A stretch of 8,319 nt of DNA from Acidimicrobiia bacterium (GCA_030598905.1 JAUVPA010000073.1:1-8319); one strand, 5' to 3'; shown: positions 1 to 7,033, counted from the first letter of the stretch. The notes: generated by a model from the letters alone, not told the origin. Program-made: numbers and translations.

Positions 1-2
1 AA

Positions 3-977
3 GTAGGAACTGCCGAACACATCGGCGAGGTGACACAAGAGGACGTGCGCGCCGATCCCGTGCGCGTCTATATCGGCTACCTGTCCGCTGACAGCCTCGA
101 AGCCCGGATCGAACTGGCCATTGAGGAGAATCGAAGGACGGAGGCGCTCGAGCGGTCTCTGGTGATCGTGTCTTCGCCGGCGGGCACCGGATACGTCAAC
201 TACATATCCGTCGAAGCGGCCGAGTACATGGGGCGCGGCGACGTTGCATCCGTCGCCGTCCAATACGGACGAAGGCCGTCGCTGATGTCCGCCGACCGGA
301 TCACGCCGGGAGCCCATCACCTCCGTGCGTTGCTGGAGGCCATACGCGACGAGTGCACTCGCACCGGCCTGAGTCCGAGGATTGTGCTCTACGGAGAATC
401 ACTCGGGGCGCATACCAGCCAGGACGCCTTCCTCCACCAAGGCACCGATGGGCTCGAGCGACTCGGCGTGGATCGAGCGCTGTGGGTGGGAACGCCCTAT
501 CGATCGGAGTGGAAGGAGCAGGTCTTCAGGGACGATCGCCCCGACGTCGATCGATCTTCGTTTGGAGTGTTCAACTCGATCGAGGACGTGAGAGCGCTGA
601 GCGCCGAAGACCGCGACCGGCTCCGCATCTTCTTCCTCAACCACTACAACGATCCGGTCACAAAGTTCGGGATCGATCTGAGCGTCCAAGAACCGGCATG
701 GTTGGGCCCGGTGACGGATCGGCCGCCGACCGTTTCCCACACTCAGCGGTGGTCGCCGCTGGTGACGTTCTGGCAGACGATCATCGACACGAAGAATGCT
801 GCCACCGTCATACCAGGCGAGTTCTTCGCTACCGGTCACGACTACCGCGCCGACCTCGCAGAGTTCGTCCGAGCTGCCTTTGGCTTCGAGGACGTGTCGG
901 AGGAGCAGATGGAGCGGATCGAAGCTCGCCTCCGGCGCTCGGAGATGGAACGCGCCGAGCGGATCGCCCAGGGGTAG
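3..977 (+). CDS. Membrane-anchored alpha/beta hydrolase (Abhydrolase_9 type), C-terminal part; 5' end outside window
   Basis: The frame is open from base 3 to a TAG at 975-977. A GTG at 30 could be read as a start, but the residues before it are in frame and fit the family linker that precedes the catalytic domain, so I treat the gene as cut by the window edge. Numbering from that GTG, the nucleophile elbow is G-E-S-L-G with Ser124, Asp208 lies in a NDPV motif, and His270 in GHDY is the likely catalytic base. The opening PVRVYIGYLSAD stretch and LWVGTPY also fit Abhydrolase_9 (known from actinobacterial membrane proteins with several N-terminal helices, which would lie upstream). The substrate is unknown; a lipid or cell-envelope ester is a guess. 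It converges with the acyltransferase gene, leaving a 52-bp gap in which I see no clear terminator. Confidence 0.8.
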   Translation, partial: VGTAEHIGEVTQEDVRADPVRVYIGYLSADSLEARIELAIEENRRTEALERSLVIVSSPAGTGYVNYISVEAAEYMGRGDVASVAVQYGRRPSLMSADRITPGAHHLRALLEAIRDECTRTGLSPRIVLYGESLGAHTSQDAFLHQGTDGLERLGVDRALWVGTPYRSEWKEQVFRDDRPDVDRSSFGVFNSIEDVRALSAEDRDRLRIFFLNHYNDPVTKFGIDLSVQEPAWLGPVTDRPPTVSHTQRWSPLVTFWQTIIDTKNAATVIPGEFFATGHDYRADLAEFVRAAFGFEDVSEEQMERIEARLRRSEMERAERIAQG

Positions 978-1029
978 CGGTCCTGCCGTTGCTCGGATCG
1001 GCCGTTGACTGCTCAGCGGGCTTCTGCAG

Positions 1030-2370
1030 CTACAAAGCTTCGACGACGGCCTCAACAACGGCGGTGCGGTGCGCCATGATCTCGCCGAGGAAGTCGCCGC
1101 GTTTCGAAACGAAACCCGGCCAGGCACGAATCGCCCTCCACAAGCGGGCGACGCGCTCGACCCACGCGATGAGGGCGAAGAGGTAGATCGGGAGGAGAAG
1201 GATCGTCAACGCTGCCGCTGACAATCCGCCTGCACTGAAGGCAAACCACACCCTGACGCCCCAGGCGACACCGATAATTAGTTTCGCGGCCATCGGTTTG
1301 ATCGTGGCGAACACGGCAGCATCGAGGCGCAGCTTTCCGATGAGCCACAGGAGAATCATGGGAATGAGGTTGATCACCAGACCAACGAGGGCAAACGGGA
1401 GGAGGAGGAGCCCCACGATCGCGGTGACCGCGGCGAAGCCGAGAAGGCCGTTGGGACGATCGCGGTACGCGTACATCGCCCGGTCGCCGATGCCGAACAC
1501 ATCGAGGTCTCGCTGGTAGACGTTCATGGCCTCGGCCACTCGCTGCTTTTGGGCCCCCGTCGCCAAGGCAAGCATCGCAGCGAGCCGCTCCCGCTCCCCG
1601 TACGTGACTTCGATGTTCTCCTCCGTGCTGGCACGAACCGCGACCTCGGCGGCAGCCGAGAGCGACCGAGCCTCGCGCCAGTCTGTGAAGTTCGGCGCCG
1701 TTTTCCGCAGCCGCACCTCCATGTCGTCAGTGAGCTTGCGTACCGCAGAACGGTTGTCGGCAGAGACCGGGTCACCGGGCTCGACGTAGTCACCGATCGT
1801 GGCGTCGAGGTTGGTGGCACGGCCGATGTTCACGAACACCTTGGAGCGCAGCGACGCCTTGTCTTCATAGTGAATGCCTGCAGGGAGGATCTCGAGGCCC
1901 TCGACACCACTCGCCTTGGCTCCCAGGGCGATACGTGCGGCACCGGTCTTGATCGATGCGATGGATGGGTCATCGACGGTGATGCCTTCGGGGAAGATCA
2001 CCAAGAGATCACCATCGCGAAGCGCCTCGTATGTCGACCGGAACATCTCGTCGTTGCTCGTACGGGCTTTGCCCTTGTCCTCGCGCTTGTGAACGGGAAT
2101 GGCCCCGATCCAATTCATGGCAGATTTGGCCAGGGGGATCTTCCAGATGACGTCGCGGGCAATGAACCGCGGCACCCGATCCATTGCGTAGATGAGGAGA
2201 AGAGGATCGGCGAAGCCGCCGAAGTGGTTCGATACTCCGAGCTCGGGACCCTCCGACGTCTCGCCGGGTGGTTGATACACCTCGACGCGCTCGTAGAGCA
2301 GGGCGACCAGCCAGTAGACAATCCTCTTGATGACGACGTGTTTACGGCTCGGCTTCGACGCGTCGCTCAC
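1030..2370 (-). CDS. PlsC/Gat-type glycerolipid acyltransferase with C-terminal membrane helices
   Basis: This 446-residue protein probably transfers an acyl chain to glycerol-3-phosphate or lysophosphatidate at the membrane. The acyltransferase core fills roughly residues 40-200. Motif I is NHFGGFAD (His49, Asp55; NHx5D spacing, as in the yeast Gat/SCT1-like branch rather than the NHx4D of classic PlsC). Motif II is IPVHKR at 91-96, motif III FPEG at 126-129, and the motif IV proline lies in ILPAGIHY near 163. The KTGAARIALGA stretch after FPEG also resembles the Gat/SCT1 branch. Two strongly hydrophobic hairpins follow at about 309-348 and 364-405. The GTG start at 2370 overlaps the stop of the P-type ATPase (GTGA), with an AAAGGA-like ribosome site upstream, so translation is probably coupled. 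It is the last gene of the operon. Acyl-acceptor specificity cannot be read from the sequence. Confidence 0.85.
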   Translation of the reverse strand: MSDASKPSRKHVVIKRIVYWLVALLYERVEVYQPPGETSEGPELGVSNHFGGFADPLLLIYAMDRVPRFIARDVIWKIPLAKSAMNWIGAIPVHKREDKGKARTSNDEMFRSTYEALRDGDLLVIFPEGITVDDPSIASIKTGAARIALGAKASGVEGLEILPAGIHYEDKASLRSKVFVNIGRATNLDATIGDYVEPGDPVSADNRSAVRKLTDDMEVRLRKTAPNFTDWREARSLSAAAEVAVRASTEENIEVTYGERERLAAMLALATGAQKQRVAEAMNVYQRDLDVFGIGDRAMYAYRDRPNGLLGFAAVTAIVGLLLLPFALVGLVINLIPMILLWLIGKLRLDAAVFATIKPMAAKLIIGVAWGVRVWFAFSAGGLSAAALTILLLPIYLFALIAWVERVARLWRAIRAWPGFVSKRGDFLGEIMAHRTAVVEAVVEAL

Positions 2371-4748
2371 GAAGATCCTTTCCGGAGCCGCTCGATCGTA
2401 GCTCCGAGCCTCATCACGGCCCTCTCGATCGGACCGGCAACCAGGACGTCTGCCAGGCGGAGGAGCCCGTCGATGAGGAGGGCACCTATCAGGACGCCAA
2501 TCCCGATGATCGCCCAGGCCTCCAGGTTCGGGATGACCAAGTCGAAGAATTCCCTTCCGGCCGGGAGTGCGAGGACGAGGCCGAATGCGGCGAGCATCGC
2601 GAGCACGAGAGTCAGCCGACTCGGGGTCAAAGGTCGGATCAGCTCGACGAGGATCCAGAGTCCGAGCAAGACCATCGTGATCGTGGCGTACGTTCTCGCT
2701 TCGGTGAGGTTCGCTGCCACGAGATCAGACCGGGCAAGGCCATAGATGACGAAGGCGACGATGGCAGCCGCCAGCCCCGCGGGAACGGCGAATCGAAATA
2801 CGCGTTGAAGGAATCCTGGCCTCACGGGTCTCTCCGTGGGTTCGAACGAGAGGAAGAAGGCGGGGATGCCGATTGTCACCGCGCCGATCAGGGTCAGGTG
2901 TCTCGGCAGGAAGGGGAACGGCAGGCCGGCAAACCCGATGAGAAGCGCGAGGAGAGTCGCGTAGACAGTTTTTGTCAGGAAGAGGGAAGCAACGCGCTCC
3001 ATGTTGCCGATAACACGCCTGCCCTCGGCGACCACGGCCGGCAGCGAGGAAAATCGATTGTCGAGGAGCACGAGCTGAGCAACTGATCTGGTGGCCGGTG
3101 AGCCAGATCCCATGGCAATTCCAATTTCGGCAGCCTTCAAGGCCAGCACGTCGTTGACGCCGTCGCCGGTCATCGCGACGACGTGGTGCTCTGCCTGTAG
3201 AGCATGCACCATCGAGCGTTTCTGATCCGGATTCACTCGCCCGAAAACGGCGTTGTTGTTCACAGCGTCGACGAAACCGGGCTCGCCAGGATCGGCCAAC
3301 GTTCGGGCGTCGACGACCCGATCGGCGTTCGGGACACGGACCTGAGCGGCGATGGCGGCGACGGTGAGGGCGCTGTCGCCCGAGATGACCTTCGGCACTA
3401 CGTTCTGATCGACGAAGTAGTCGATTGTCTCTGCCGCGTCGGAGCGCACTTCTTCGATCAGGGTGATGTAGCCGACGGCTTCCCGCTCTGGCGGCAAGTT
3501 CTCACCATCGGGCGACTCGTCCGAACGAACGACGGCAATGACGCGTCTTCCCGTCGCTGCTGCGTCCTCCATGGCGTCGGGCACGTCATCGAGGAGAGCC
3601 TCGGGAGCACCGAGAAGCCATGTTCCCTGCTCGGCGAACGAAACCGAGGACCACTTGCGCGACGACGAAAACGGGACCGCGCCGACCATCTCCCACGAGG
3701 GCGCGTCCGGATGAGCGACTCCGATAGCTTCGAGGGTGGGATTGGGCGTCGGCTCGGCGGCGACGAGAGCGGCAACTCCGCCGACGATGGGTGTCTGCGC
3801 CAGAGGAATCGTCTGTTCGTGGACAATGTGGCCCGCAGTCAGCGTCCCGGTCTTGTCGACGCACACGGTGTCAACCCGGGCCAGGGTTTCGACAGCGGGC
3901 AGTTCTTGGACCAGCGCCTGGCGCCTACCGAGCCGGATGACGGCCACGGCGAAGGCCATGGACACGAGGAGCACGAGGCCTTGGGGAACCATGGCGACGA
4001 TGCCTGCAACCGTGGACACCACGGCGGCGCTCAGCGAGGCGCCCGAGGTCAGCTGGCTGTAGAACAGCAGCGCCGACGTGGGAACGAGAAGCCAGGTCAC
4101 GATCTGGAGGATTCGGTTGACTGCCTCGCTCAGCTCGGAACGGGCCAGCGTGAACTGCTTGGCTTCGGCAGCAAGCTGATTGGCGTAGGCATCGTCGCCT
4201 ACCGCAAATGCCCGGACGTAGCCCTGGCCTGCCACGACGAAACTGCCCGACATCACCTCGTCGCCGAGCAACTTGTCGACCGGATCGGCCTCACCGGTGA
4301 GCAACGATTCGTTGACTTGAAACCCGGCTGCACTGAGCACTTCACCGTCCACGGGTACCTGGTCCCCTGTGGAGAGGCTCACGACATCGTCGAGAACGAT
4401 CTGCGCCGTTTTCAGGCTGGTGAGCCGACCGTCGCGTAATACTTCAACGCTGGGTGCGACAAGAACGGTGAGCCGGTCGAGCGTGCGCTTGGCGCGGAGC
4501 TCTTGGACGATTCCGATGATCGCGTTGATGATCATCACGAAACCGAACAGAGCGTCGCGGATATCACCGAAGATGAGGATGATCACCAGCAACACAGACA
4601 TGATCGCGTTGAACCGCGTGAGGATGTTGGTGCGAAGGATGCTTGCGACCGAACGCGAGCCTCTGGAGTCGACACGATTGATGTGGCCGGCCTCCGCACG
4701 TTCGGCCGCCTCGGCCGACGTCAGCCCCCCGAGTTGCGCAGTGTCCAC
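2367..4748 (-). CDS. ctpE: CtpE-like cation-transporting P-type ATPase
   Basis: This is a P-type (HAD) ATPase of about 793 residues, the size of mycobacterial CtpE, which it resembles throughout; CtpE is reported to handle Ca2+. In order it has two N-terminal helices, an actuator domain with LLTGEAD (TGE at 151-153), helices 3-4 with MVPQGLVLL, the phosphorylation site DKTGT (Asp298), a nucleotide domain with FSSSRKWS and LLGAPEALL, the hinge TGDGVND (527-533), and about six C-terminal helices. No soluble heavy-metal domain or CPC motif is present, so a soft-metal pump is unlikely. The open frame extends to a GTG at 4865, but those 39 residues overlap pyrophosphatase codons and are low-complexity. 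The GTG at 4748, 10 nt after that gene's stop, is preferred although its ribosome site is weak. The usual helix-4 PEGL Glu is Gln here (residue 256). The product is an integral membrane protein. Confidence 0.88.
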   Translation of the reverse strand: MDTAQLGGLTSAEAAERAEAGHINRVDSRGSRSVASILRTNILTRFNAIMSVLLVIILIFGDIRDALFGFVMIINAIIGIVQELRAKRTLDRLTVLVAPSVEVLRDGRLTSLKTAQIVLDDVVSLSTGDQVPVDGEVLSAAGFQVNESLLTGEADPVDKLLGDEVMSGSFVVAGQGYVRAFAVGDDAYANQLAAEAKQFTLARSELSEAVNRILQIVTWLLVPTSALLFYSQLTSGASLSAAVVSTVAGIVAMVPQGLVLLVSMAFAVAVIRLGRRQALVQELPAVETLARVDTVCVDKTGTLTAGHIVHEQTIPLAQTPIVGGVAALVAAEPTPNPTLEAIGVAHPDAPSWEMVGAVPFSSSRKWSSVSFAEQGTWLLGAPEALLDDVPDAMEDAAATGRRVIAVVRSDESPDGENLPPEREAVGYITLIEEVRSDAAETIDYFVDQNVVPKVISGDSALTVAAIAAQVRVPNADRVVDARTLADPGEPGFVDAVNNNAVFGRVNPDQKRSMVHALQAEHHVVAMTGDGVNDVLALKAAEIGIAMGSGSPATRSVAQLVLLDNRFSSLPAVVAEGRRVIGNMERVASLFLTKTVYATLLALLIGFAGLPFPFLPRHLTLIGAVTIGIPAFFLSFEPTERPVRPGFLQRVFRFAVPAGLAAAIVAFVIYGLARSDLVAANLTEARTYATITMVLLGLWILVELIRPLTPSRLTLVLAMLAAFGLVLALPAGREFFDLVIPNLEAWAIIGIGVLIGALLIDGLLRLADVLVAGPIERAVMRLGATIERLRKGSS

Positions 4749-4758
4749 GGTGTCGGTG

Positions 4759-5406
4759 TCAGTCCCCGAACGCGTCGTCGTAGTCGGCCATGGAGGCCAG
4801 CACGACCGCGTGGGCGTGTTCCCGTCCGTACCGCTCTTCGATTTCTGTGGCGTCGGGAGACTCACGGGTGAGCTTGTACGTCGAGAAGTAATGATCGAGG
4901 CGATCGACGAAGGACACGGGCAGCCCCGAGATGTCGTCGACGTGACCCCACACCGGGTCGTTGTTCAAGACGGCAACAATCTTGTCGTCGGCTTCACCGC
5001 CGTCGATCATCCGCAGGCCTCCGACCACCCGGGCGGTGACCAGGATCCCGGCGGTGTTGATCGGTGTATCCGAAATGATGCAGATGTCGAGCGGGTCTCC
5101 ATCGGCCTTGTCCGTCTCAGGACTCATCGCCGCCACCCTCTCCGCGCAGTACGTACGCGGAATGAACCCGTAGAGCGAGGGAGGTGTCGACGCACCGATC
5201 TGGGGGCGATCAACCTTGATGTAGCCGGTCGGTTTGTCGACTTCGTATTTGACCAGGTCATACGGAGTGATCTCGACAAAAGCTGTGACGAGACCCGGCG
5301 GCTCGGGGCCCGGCTCCAGGCCATGCCAGGGATGCGGGCGCCAGCGATTGAACGGCTTCGGGAAGGCCATGGCCGTCATGGTCGCAGGTCGCCGCGGCTG
5401 CGTCAC
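4759..5406 (-). CDS. ppa: Soluble family I inorganic pyrophosphatase
   Basis: The enzyme hydrolyses PPi to two phosphates with Mg2+ in the cytoplasm, pulling biosynthetic reactions forward. The protein has 215 residues from the chosen start. It carries the family I signature D-G-D-P-L-D-I at 102-108, an upstream KYEVDKPTGYIKVDRP block (substrate-site Lys and Arg), the YGFIPRTYC core near 79-87, and DDKIVAV near 140-146. The RWRPHPWHGL opening is a recognisable subtype with a longer N-terminus than E. coli Ppa. The frame is open to 5532, but the extension reads through the palindromic operator and is rejected. GTG 5406 follows an AGGGAGG ribosome site (5411-5417) with 4-nt spacing, and lies about 23 nt below a predicted transcription start. 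ATG 5379 is the alternative. It is the first gene of an operon with the P-type ATPase and acyltransferase. Confidence 0.9.
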   Translation of the reverse strand: MTQPRRPATMTAMAFPKPFNRWRPHPWHGLEPGPEPPGLVTAFVEITPYDLVKYEVDKPTGYIKVDRPQIGASTPPSLYGFIPRTYCAERVAAMSPETDKADGDPLDICIISDTPINTAGILVTARVVGGLRMIDGGEADDKIVAVLNNDPVWGHVDDISGLPVSFVDRLDHYFSTYKLTRESPDATEIEERYGREHAHAVVLASMADYDDAFGD

Positions 5407-5410
5407 ATGG

Positions 5411-5417
5411 CCTCCCT
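5411..5417 (-). promoter_or_regulatory. Ribosome binding site of the pyrophosphatase gene
   Basis: Reads AGGGAGG on the minus strand, 4 nt before GTG 5406. It is the only strong site near the possible starts and favours 5406 over ATG 5421 or ATG 5379. Confidence 0.6.
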
Positions 5418-5435
5418 GCATCTCTAAGCGATGGG

Positions 5436-5465
5436 TCAATACAATGTATTTGACATATATGTCAA
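5436..5465 (-). promoter_or_regulatory. Predicted promoter of the pyrophosphatase-ATPase-acyltransferase operon
   Basis: On the minus strand a consensus -35 TTGACA (5465-5460) is followed after 18 bp by TATTGA (5441-5436), a weak -10 box. Transcription would start near 5429, leaving a leader of about 23 nt that contains the AGGGAGG ribosome site. The -35 box lies inside the 26-bp palindrome, so a bound repressor should block this promoter. The -10 assignment is the weak part. Confidence 0.45.
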
Positions 5466-5470
5466 ATACA
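5445..5470. promoter_or_regulatory. Perfect 26-bp palindrome, likely PadR-family operator
   Basis: Every base from 5445 to 5470 pairs with its mirror base around the centre at 5457/5458; the inner core is TGACATATATGTCA. PadR-family operators typically show an ATGT...ACAT-like dyad, and a PadR gene starts 15 bp to the right. Each arm holds a TTGACA -35 box facing outward in opposite directions, so one site could control both divergent operons. It is an AT-rich island in otherwise GC-rich sequence. That the neighbouring PadR binds it is inference. Confidence 0.8.
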
Positions 5471-5478
5471 CCTATGTT
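5450..5478 (+). promoter_or_regulatory. Predicted promoter of the PadR operon, leaderless
   Basis: TTGACA at 5450-5455, a 17-bp spacer, then TATGTT at 5473-5478 (4 of 6 matches to TATAAT). The expected transcription start is at about 5484-5486, exactly on the ATG at 5485, so the mRNA would have no leader. The -35 box lies inside the palindrome, which suggests autoregulation. Confidence 0.65.
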
Positions 5479-5484
5479 GAACAC

Positions 5485-5892
5485 ATGCACAAAAAGGATC
5501 GTCGCCGACGTCGCTTCTCGCGCAGTCGCCACCAGGGCCGAGATGGCTCATGGGTGGTCGAGGCGAGAGTCGAGCGCTTCGTCGAGCCCGCCGTGCTGCT
5601 CACCCTCGATGAGGGAGAGGCCCACGGCTACGAGCTGGCCGAATCCCTCGCCAGCTGGCTCCCCGATGATCGCATCGACCTCGGGAACCTGTATCGGATG
5701 CTCCGTGCTCTCGAAACCGAGGGACTGGTGCGCTCCGAATGGCAGAGCGAGCAGTCGGGGCGATCGAAGCGAACCTATCGACTCACCCCCGAGGGGCAAG
5801 AGGTGCTGAAGGCTTGGGTGGCGGCCCTCGAGAACACAAGAGCGACCGTCGACCGCTTCGTCAGGCGTTCGCAAGAAGGAGGAAAATCGTGA
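5485..5892 (+). CDS. PadR-family transcriptional regulator
   Basis: This is a 135-residue DNA-binding protein of the PadR winged-helix family. The family core covers about residues 30-115: FVEPAVLLTLDEGEAHGYEL (helix 1 and the GYEL signature), then a recognition region with GNLYRMLRALETEGLV (67-82), then the wing GRSKRTYRLTPEGQEVL (92-108). The C-terminal helix is short, as in small PadR proteins that dimerise. The N-terminus is very basic (KKDRRRRRFSRSR), which may add non-specific DNA contacts. An in-frame ATG at 5431 would translate through the palindrome; ATG 5485 is preferred because it coincides with the predicted transcription start, and no ribosome site precedes it. It shares its last bases with the next gene (GTGA). 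It likely represses its own operon and the divergent pyrophosphatase operon; the signal is unknown. Confidence 0.88.
   Translation: MHKKDRRRRRFSRSRHQGRDGSWVVEARVERFVEPAVLLTLDEGEAHGYELAESLASWLPDDRIDLGNLYRMLRALETEGLVRSEWQSEQSGRSKRTYRLTPEGQEVLKAWVAALENTRATVDRFVRRSQEGGKS
5876..5882 (+). promoter_or_regulatory. Ribosome binding site of the small Cys/Met-rich protein gene
   Basis: AAGGAGG lies 6 nt upstream of GTG 5889, inside the end of the PadR gene. This near-perfect site fixes the small gene's start and contrasts with the leaderless PadR start. Confidence 0.75.
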
Positions 5893-6119
5893 CACGACAA
5901 CGTAGAGGAGGACCCCCCTGGATGGGTGGACCATGGATGGCCGGGATGGCCGGTTCGATGGGAGGTTGCTGTGGCGGACACTCGTATCGACGAGAGCACA
6001 TCACCATCGATCAAGAAGTCACCGATCTCGAAGAGTTACAGCGCGATCTCGAGGAGGCCGCGGCGGACGTTGCCGAAAGGATTCGGCGGCTGAAGGAACA
6101 CGAAAAGGCCGAGGTGTAA
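5889..6119 (+). CDS. Small Gly/Met/Cys-rich protein with C-terminal coiled coil, function unknown
   Basis: This 76-residue protein starts at GTG 5889, overlapping the PadR stop by 4 nt behind a strong ribosome site. Residues 1-35 are rich in Gly, Met, Pro and Trp, with Cys27-Cys28, His31 and Met12, 17, 20 and 24, a composition that could bind a metal or lie on a membrane. Residues 38-72 form an acidic/basic amphipathic helix (DLEELQRDLEEAAADVAERI) with heptad-like Leu/Val/Ile spacing, probably a coiled coil for oligomerisation. I see no signal peptide. The plan resembles the small Gly-rich coiled-coil proteins (DUF5320-like) found beside PadR genes, but I cannot confirm membership. Coupling to the regulator suggests a co-sensor, a PadR partner or a stress effector; all of these are inference. 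The longer reading frame upstream is a shadow of the PadR gene. Confidence 0.8.
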   Translation: MTRQRRGGPPWMGGPWMAGMAGSMGGCCGGHSYRREHITIDQEVTDLEELQRDLEEAAADVAERIRRLKEHEKAEV

Positions 6120-6139
6120 CGAAGGTCTGGAACAGCAAT

Positions 6140-6175
6140 GAGAAAGGGGCGAGCACTGGTGCCCGCCCCTTTCTC
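6140..6175. terminator. Strong hairpin terminator between convergent genes
   Basis: GAGAAAGGGGCG (6140-6151) pairs perfectly with CGCCCCTTTCTC (6164-6175), and the 12-nt loop has further GCAC/GTGC complementarity. A short pyrimidine stretch follows on the plus strand. It sits 20 nt after the small-protein stop and 23 nt before the end of the minus-strand DUF5996 gene, so it may serve both directions. Confidence 0.85.
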
Positions 6176-6198
6176 TCTTCCTGGAGGAGCAAGAAGAC

Positions 6199-7023
6199 TC
6201 AGTCGGCGGTCAGTGTCGGGGCGGCGATGTCGAACACGGCCTTGGCGTAAGCAGCACCCTCCTCACGCCCATCGGGCTTCCCCGCCACCGCGGAGTACGG
6301 AAGAGTGGATCCCTCCCAGCCGTCTGTGTGCCAGTCGGCGCTGCCGGGAAGATCACGGCTGGTGAGGAAATCACCGTCGAAAGGCCATGGGTTGCTGTAG
6401 AAGTAGGCCTCCCCCGCCGGATAGAAGCCAAGGTTCAGCTGGGAAGGGAGCTCCTCGATCTTGCCGCCTTCTTCGTGGCTTTTGACTTTCGTCCCGAACC
6501 ATTCGAATGCGATGTCGAAGCCGTGCGGCCACACCTGGATGGGTCCGACCCTGCCGGGAAGCTGGTTGCGGTGCTCGGTGAAGACCTGTTCGACAGCGAC
6601 GAGGACGTCGTGGAACGCCGAAGCGTCGGCAGAGTCGTACTCACGGGGTTCGTCGCTCTCGAACTTGGAACGGTCGTAGTCGCCATCGAGCCCGTATTCG
6701 GAGGCAGCTGCGATCAACTGGTCGGCGAACTCCGTGCCGGTGAGTCCGCCGGCCATGGAAAACGTCCGACGGGCTCCGTGACTCGTCTCGAGAACCACCT
6801 CGTCGTTGCGGAGATCCATCCGCAGCAACAGAGCTCCGCCATCGGGCAGTGGTACCGCGTCCGTGGTCAATCCATCGGGACGAACGTTCAGGCTTATATG
6901 CCACCACTGCGGATGTGCAATCCCATGGGCGCGGGGGATCGCCCCGACACCTTGGGCATAGGCATGGAGTGTTGCCCGGGTTGGTTCCCAATTCTCGGGA
7001 AGAATCGGAAGCGGCTGTGTCAC
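6199..7023 (-). CDS. DUF5996-like conserved protein
   Basis: This 274-residue soluble protein has no signal peptide or membrane helices. The N-terminal WEPTRATLHAYAQGVGAI, the HPQWWHISL motif (37-45) followed by GLTT, the WPHGFDIA block (165-172), and the late aromatic run YFYSNPWPF (207-215) match the pattern I know for DUF5996 proteins, which are common in actinobacteria and have no established activity. Conserved Trp/His residues (Trp40, Trp41, His42, His167) could line a pocket. The start is GTG 7023, with GGAGG at 7029-7033 and 5-nt spacing. It is divergent from the carbonic anhydrase-like gene across an 81-bp gap and converges on a shared terminator with the PadR operon. I saw no clear promoter on its strand. 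Confidence 0.75.
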   Translation of the reverse strand: MTQPLPILPENWEPTRATLHAYAQGVGAIPRAHGIAHPQWWHISLNVRPDGLTTDAVPLPDGGALLLRMDLRNDEVVLETSHGARRTFSMAGGLTGTEFADQLIAAASEYGLDGDYDRSKFESDEPREYDSADASAFHDVLVAVEQVFTEHRNQLPGRVGPIQVWPHGFDIAFEWFGTKVKSHEEGGKIEELPSQLNLGFYPAGEAYFYSNPWPFDGDFLTSRDLPGSADWHTDGWEGSTLPYSAVAGKPDGREEGAAYAKAVFDIAAPTLTAD

Positions 7024-7028
7024 GTGGT

Positions 7029-7033
7029 CCTCC
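7029..7033 (-). promoter_or_regulatory. Ribosome binding site of the DUF5996-like gene
   Basis: Reads GGAGG on the minus strand, 5 nt before GTG 7023, and supports that non-ATG start. Confidence 0.6.

Noticed and set aside
978..1029. Terminator between the convergent hydrolase and acyltransferase genes.
   Set aside because: Only weak, interrupted complementarity (GCTCGG, GCTCAGC) is visible; no stem of convincing length and no T tract.
1549..2745. Long plus-strand open frame of 398 codons opposite the acyltransferase and ATPase.
   Set aside because: It lies antisense to two well-supported genes, has no recognisable domain or ribosome site, and such frames are common in GC-rich DNA.
3204..4439. 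Plus-strand open frame of 411 codons opposite the ATPase.
   Set aside because: It is the antisense shadow of conserved ATPase motifs (DKTGT, TGDGVND regions). The product is rich in His, Arg, Asp and Gly and has no family resemblance.
5431..5484. Upstream ATG giving an 18-residue N-terminal extension of PadR.
   Set aside because: The extension would be encoded by the palindromic operator and promoter, and ATG 5485 matches the predicted transcription start.
5407..5532. N-terminal extension of the pyrophosphatase to 5532.
   Set aside because: It overlaps the PadR start and the operator, and the extra residues are unlike the family N-terminus, which begins just before FPKPFNRWRPHPWHGL.
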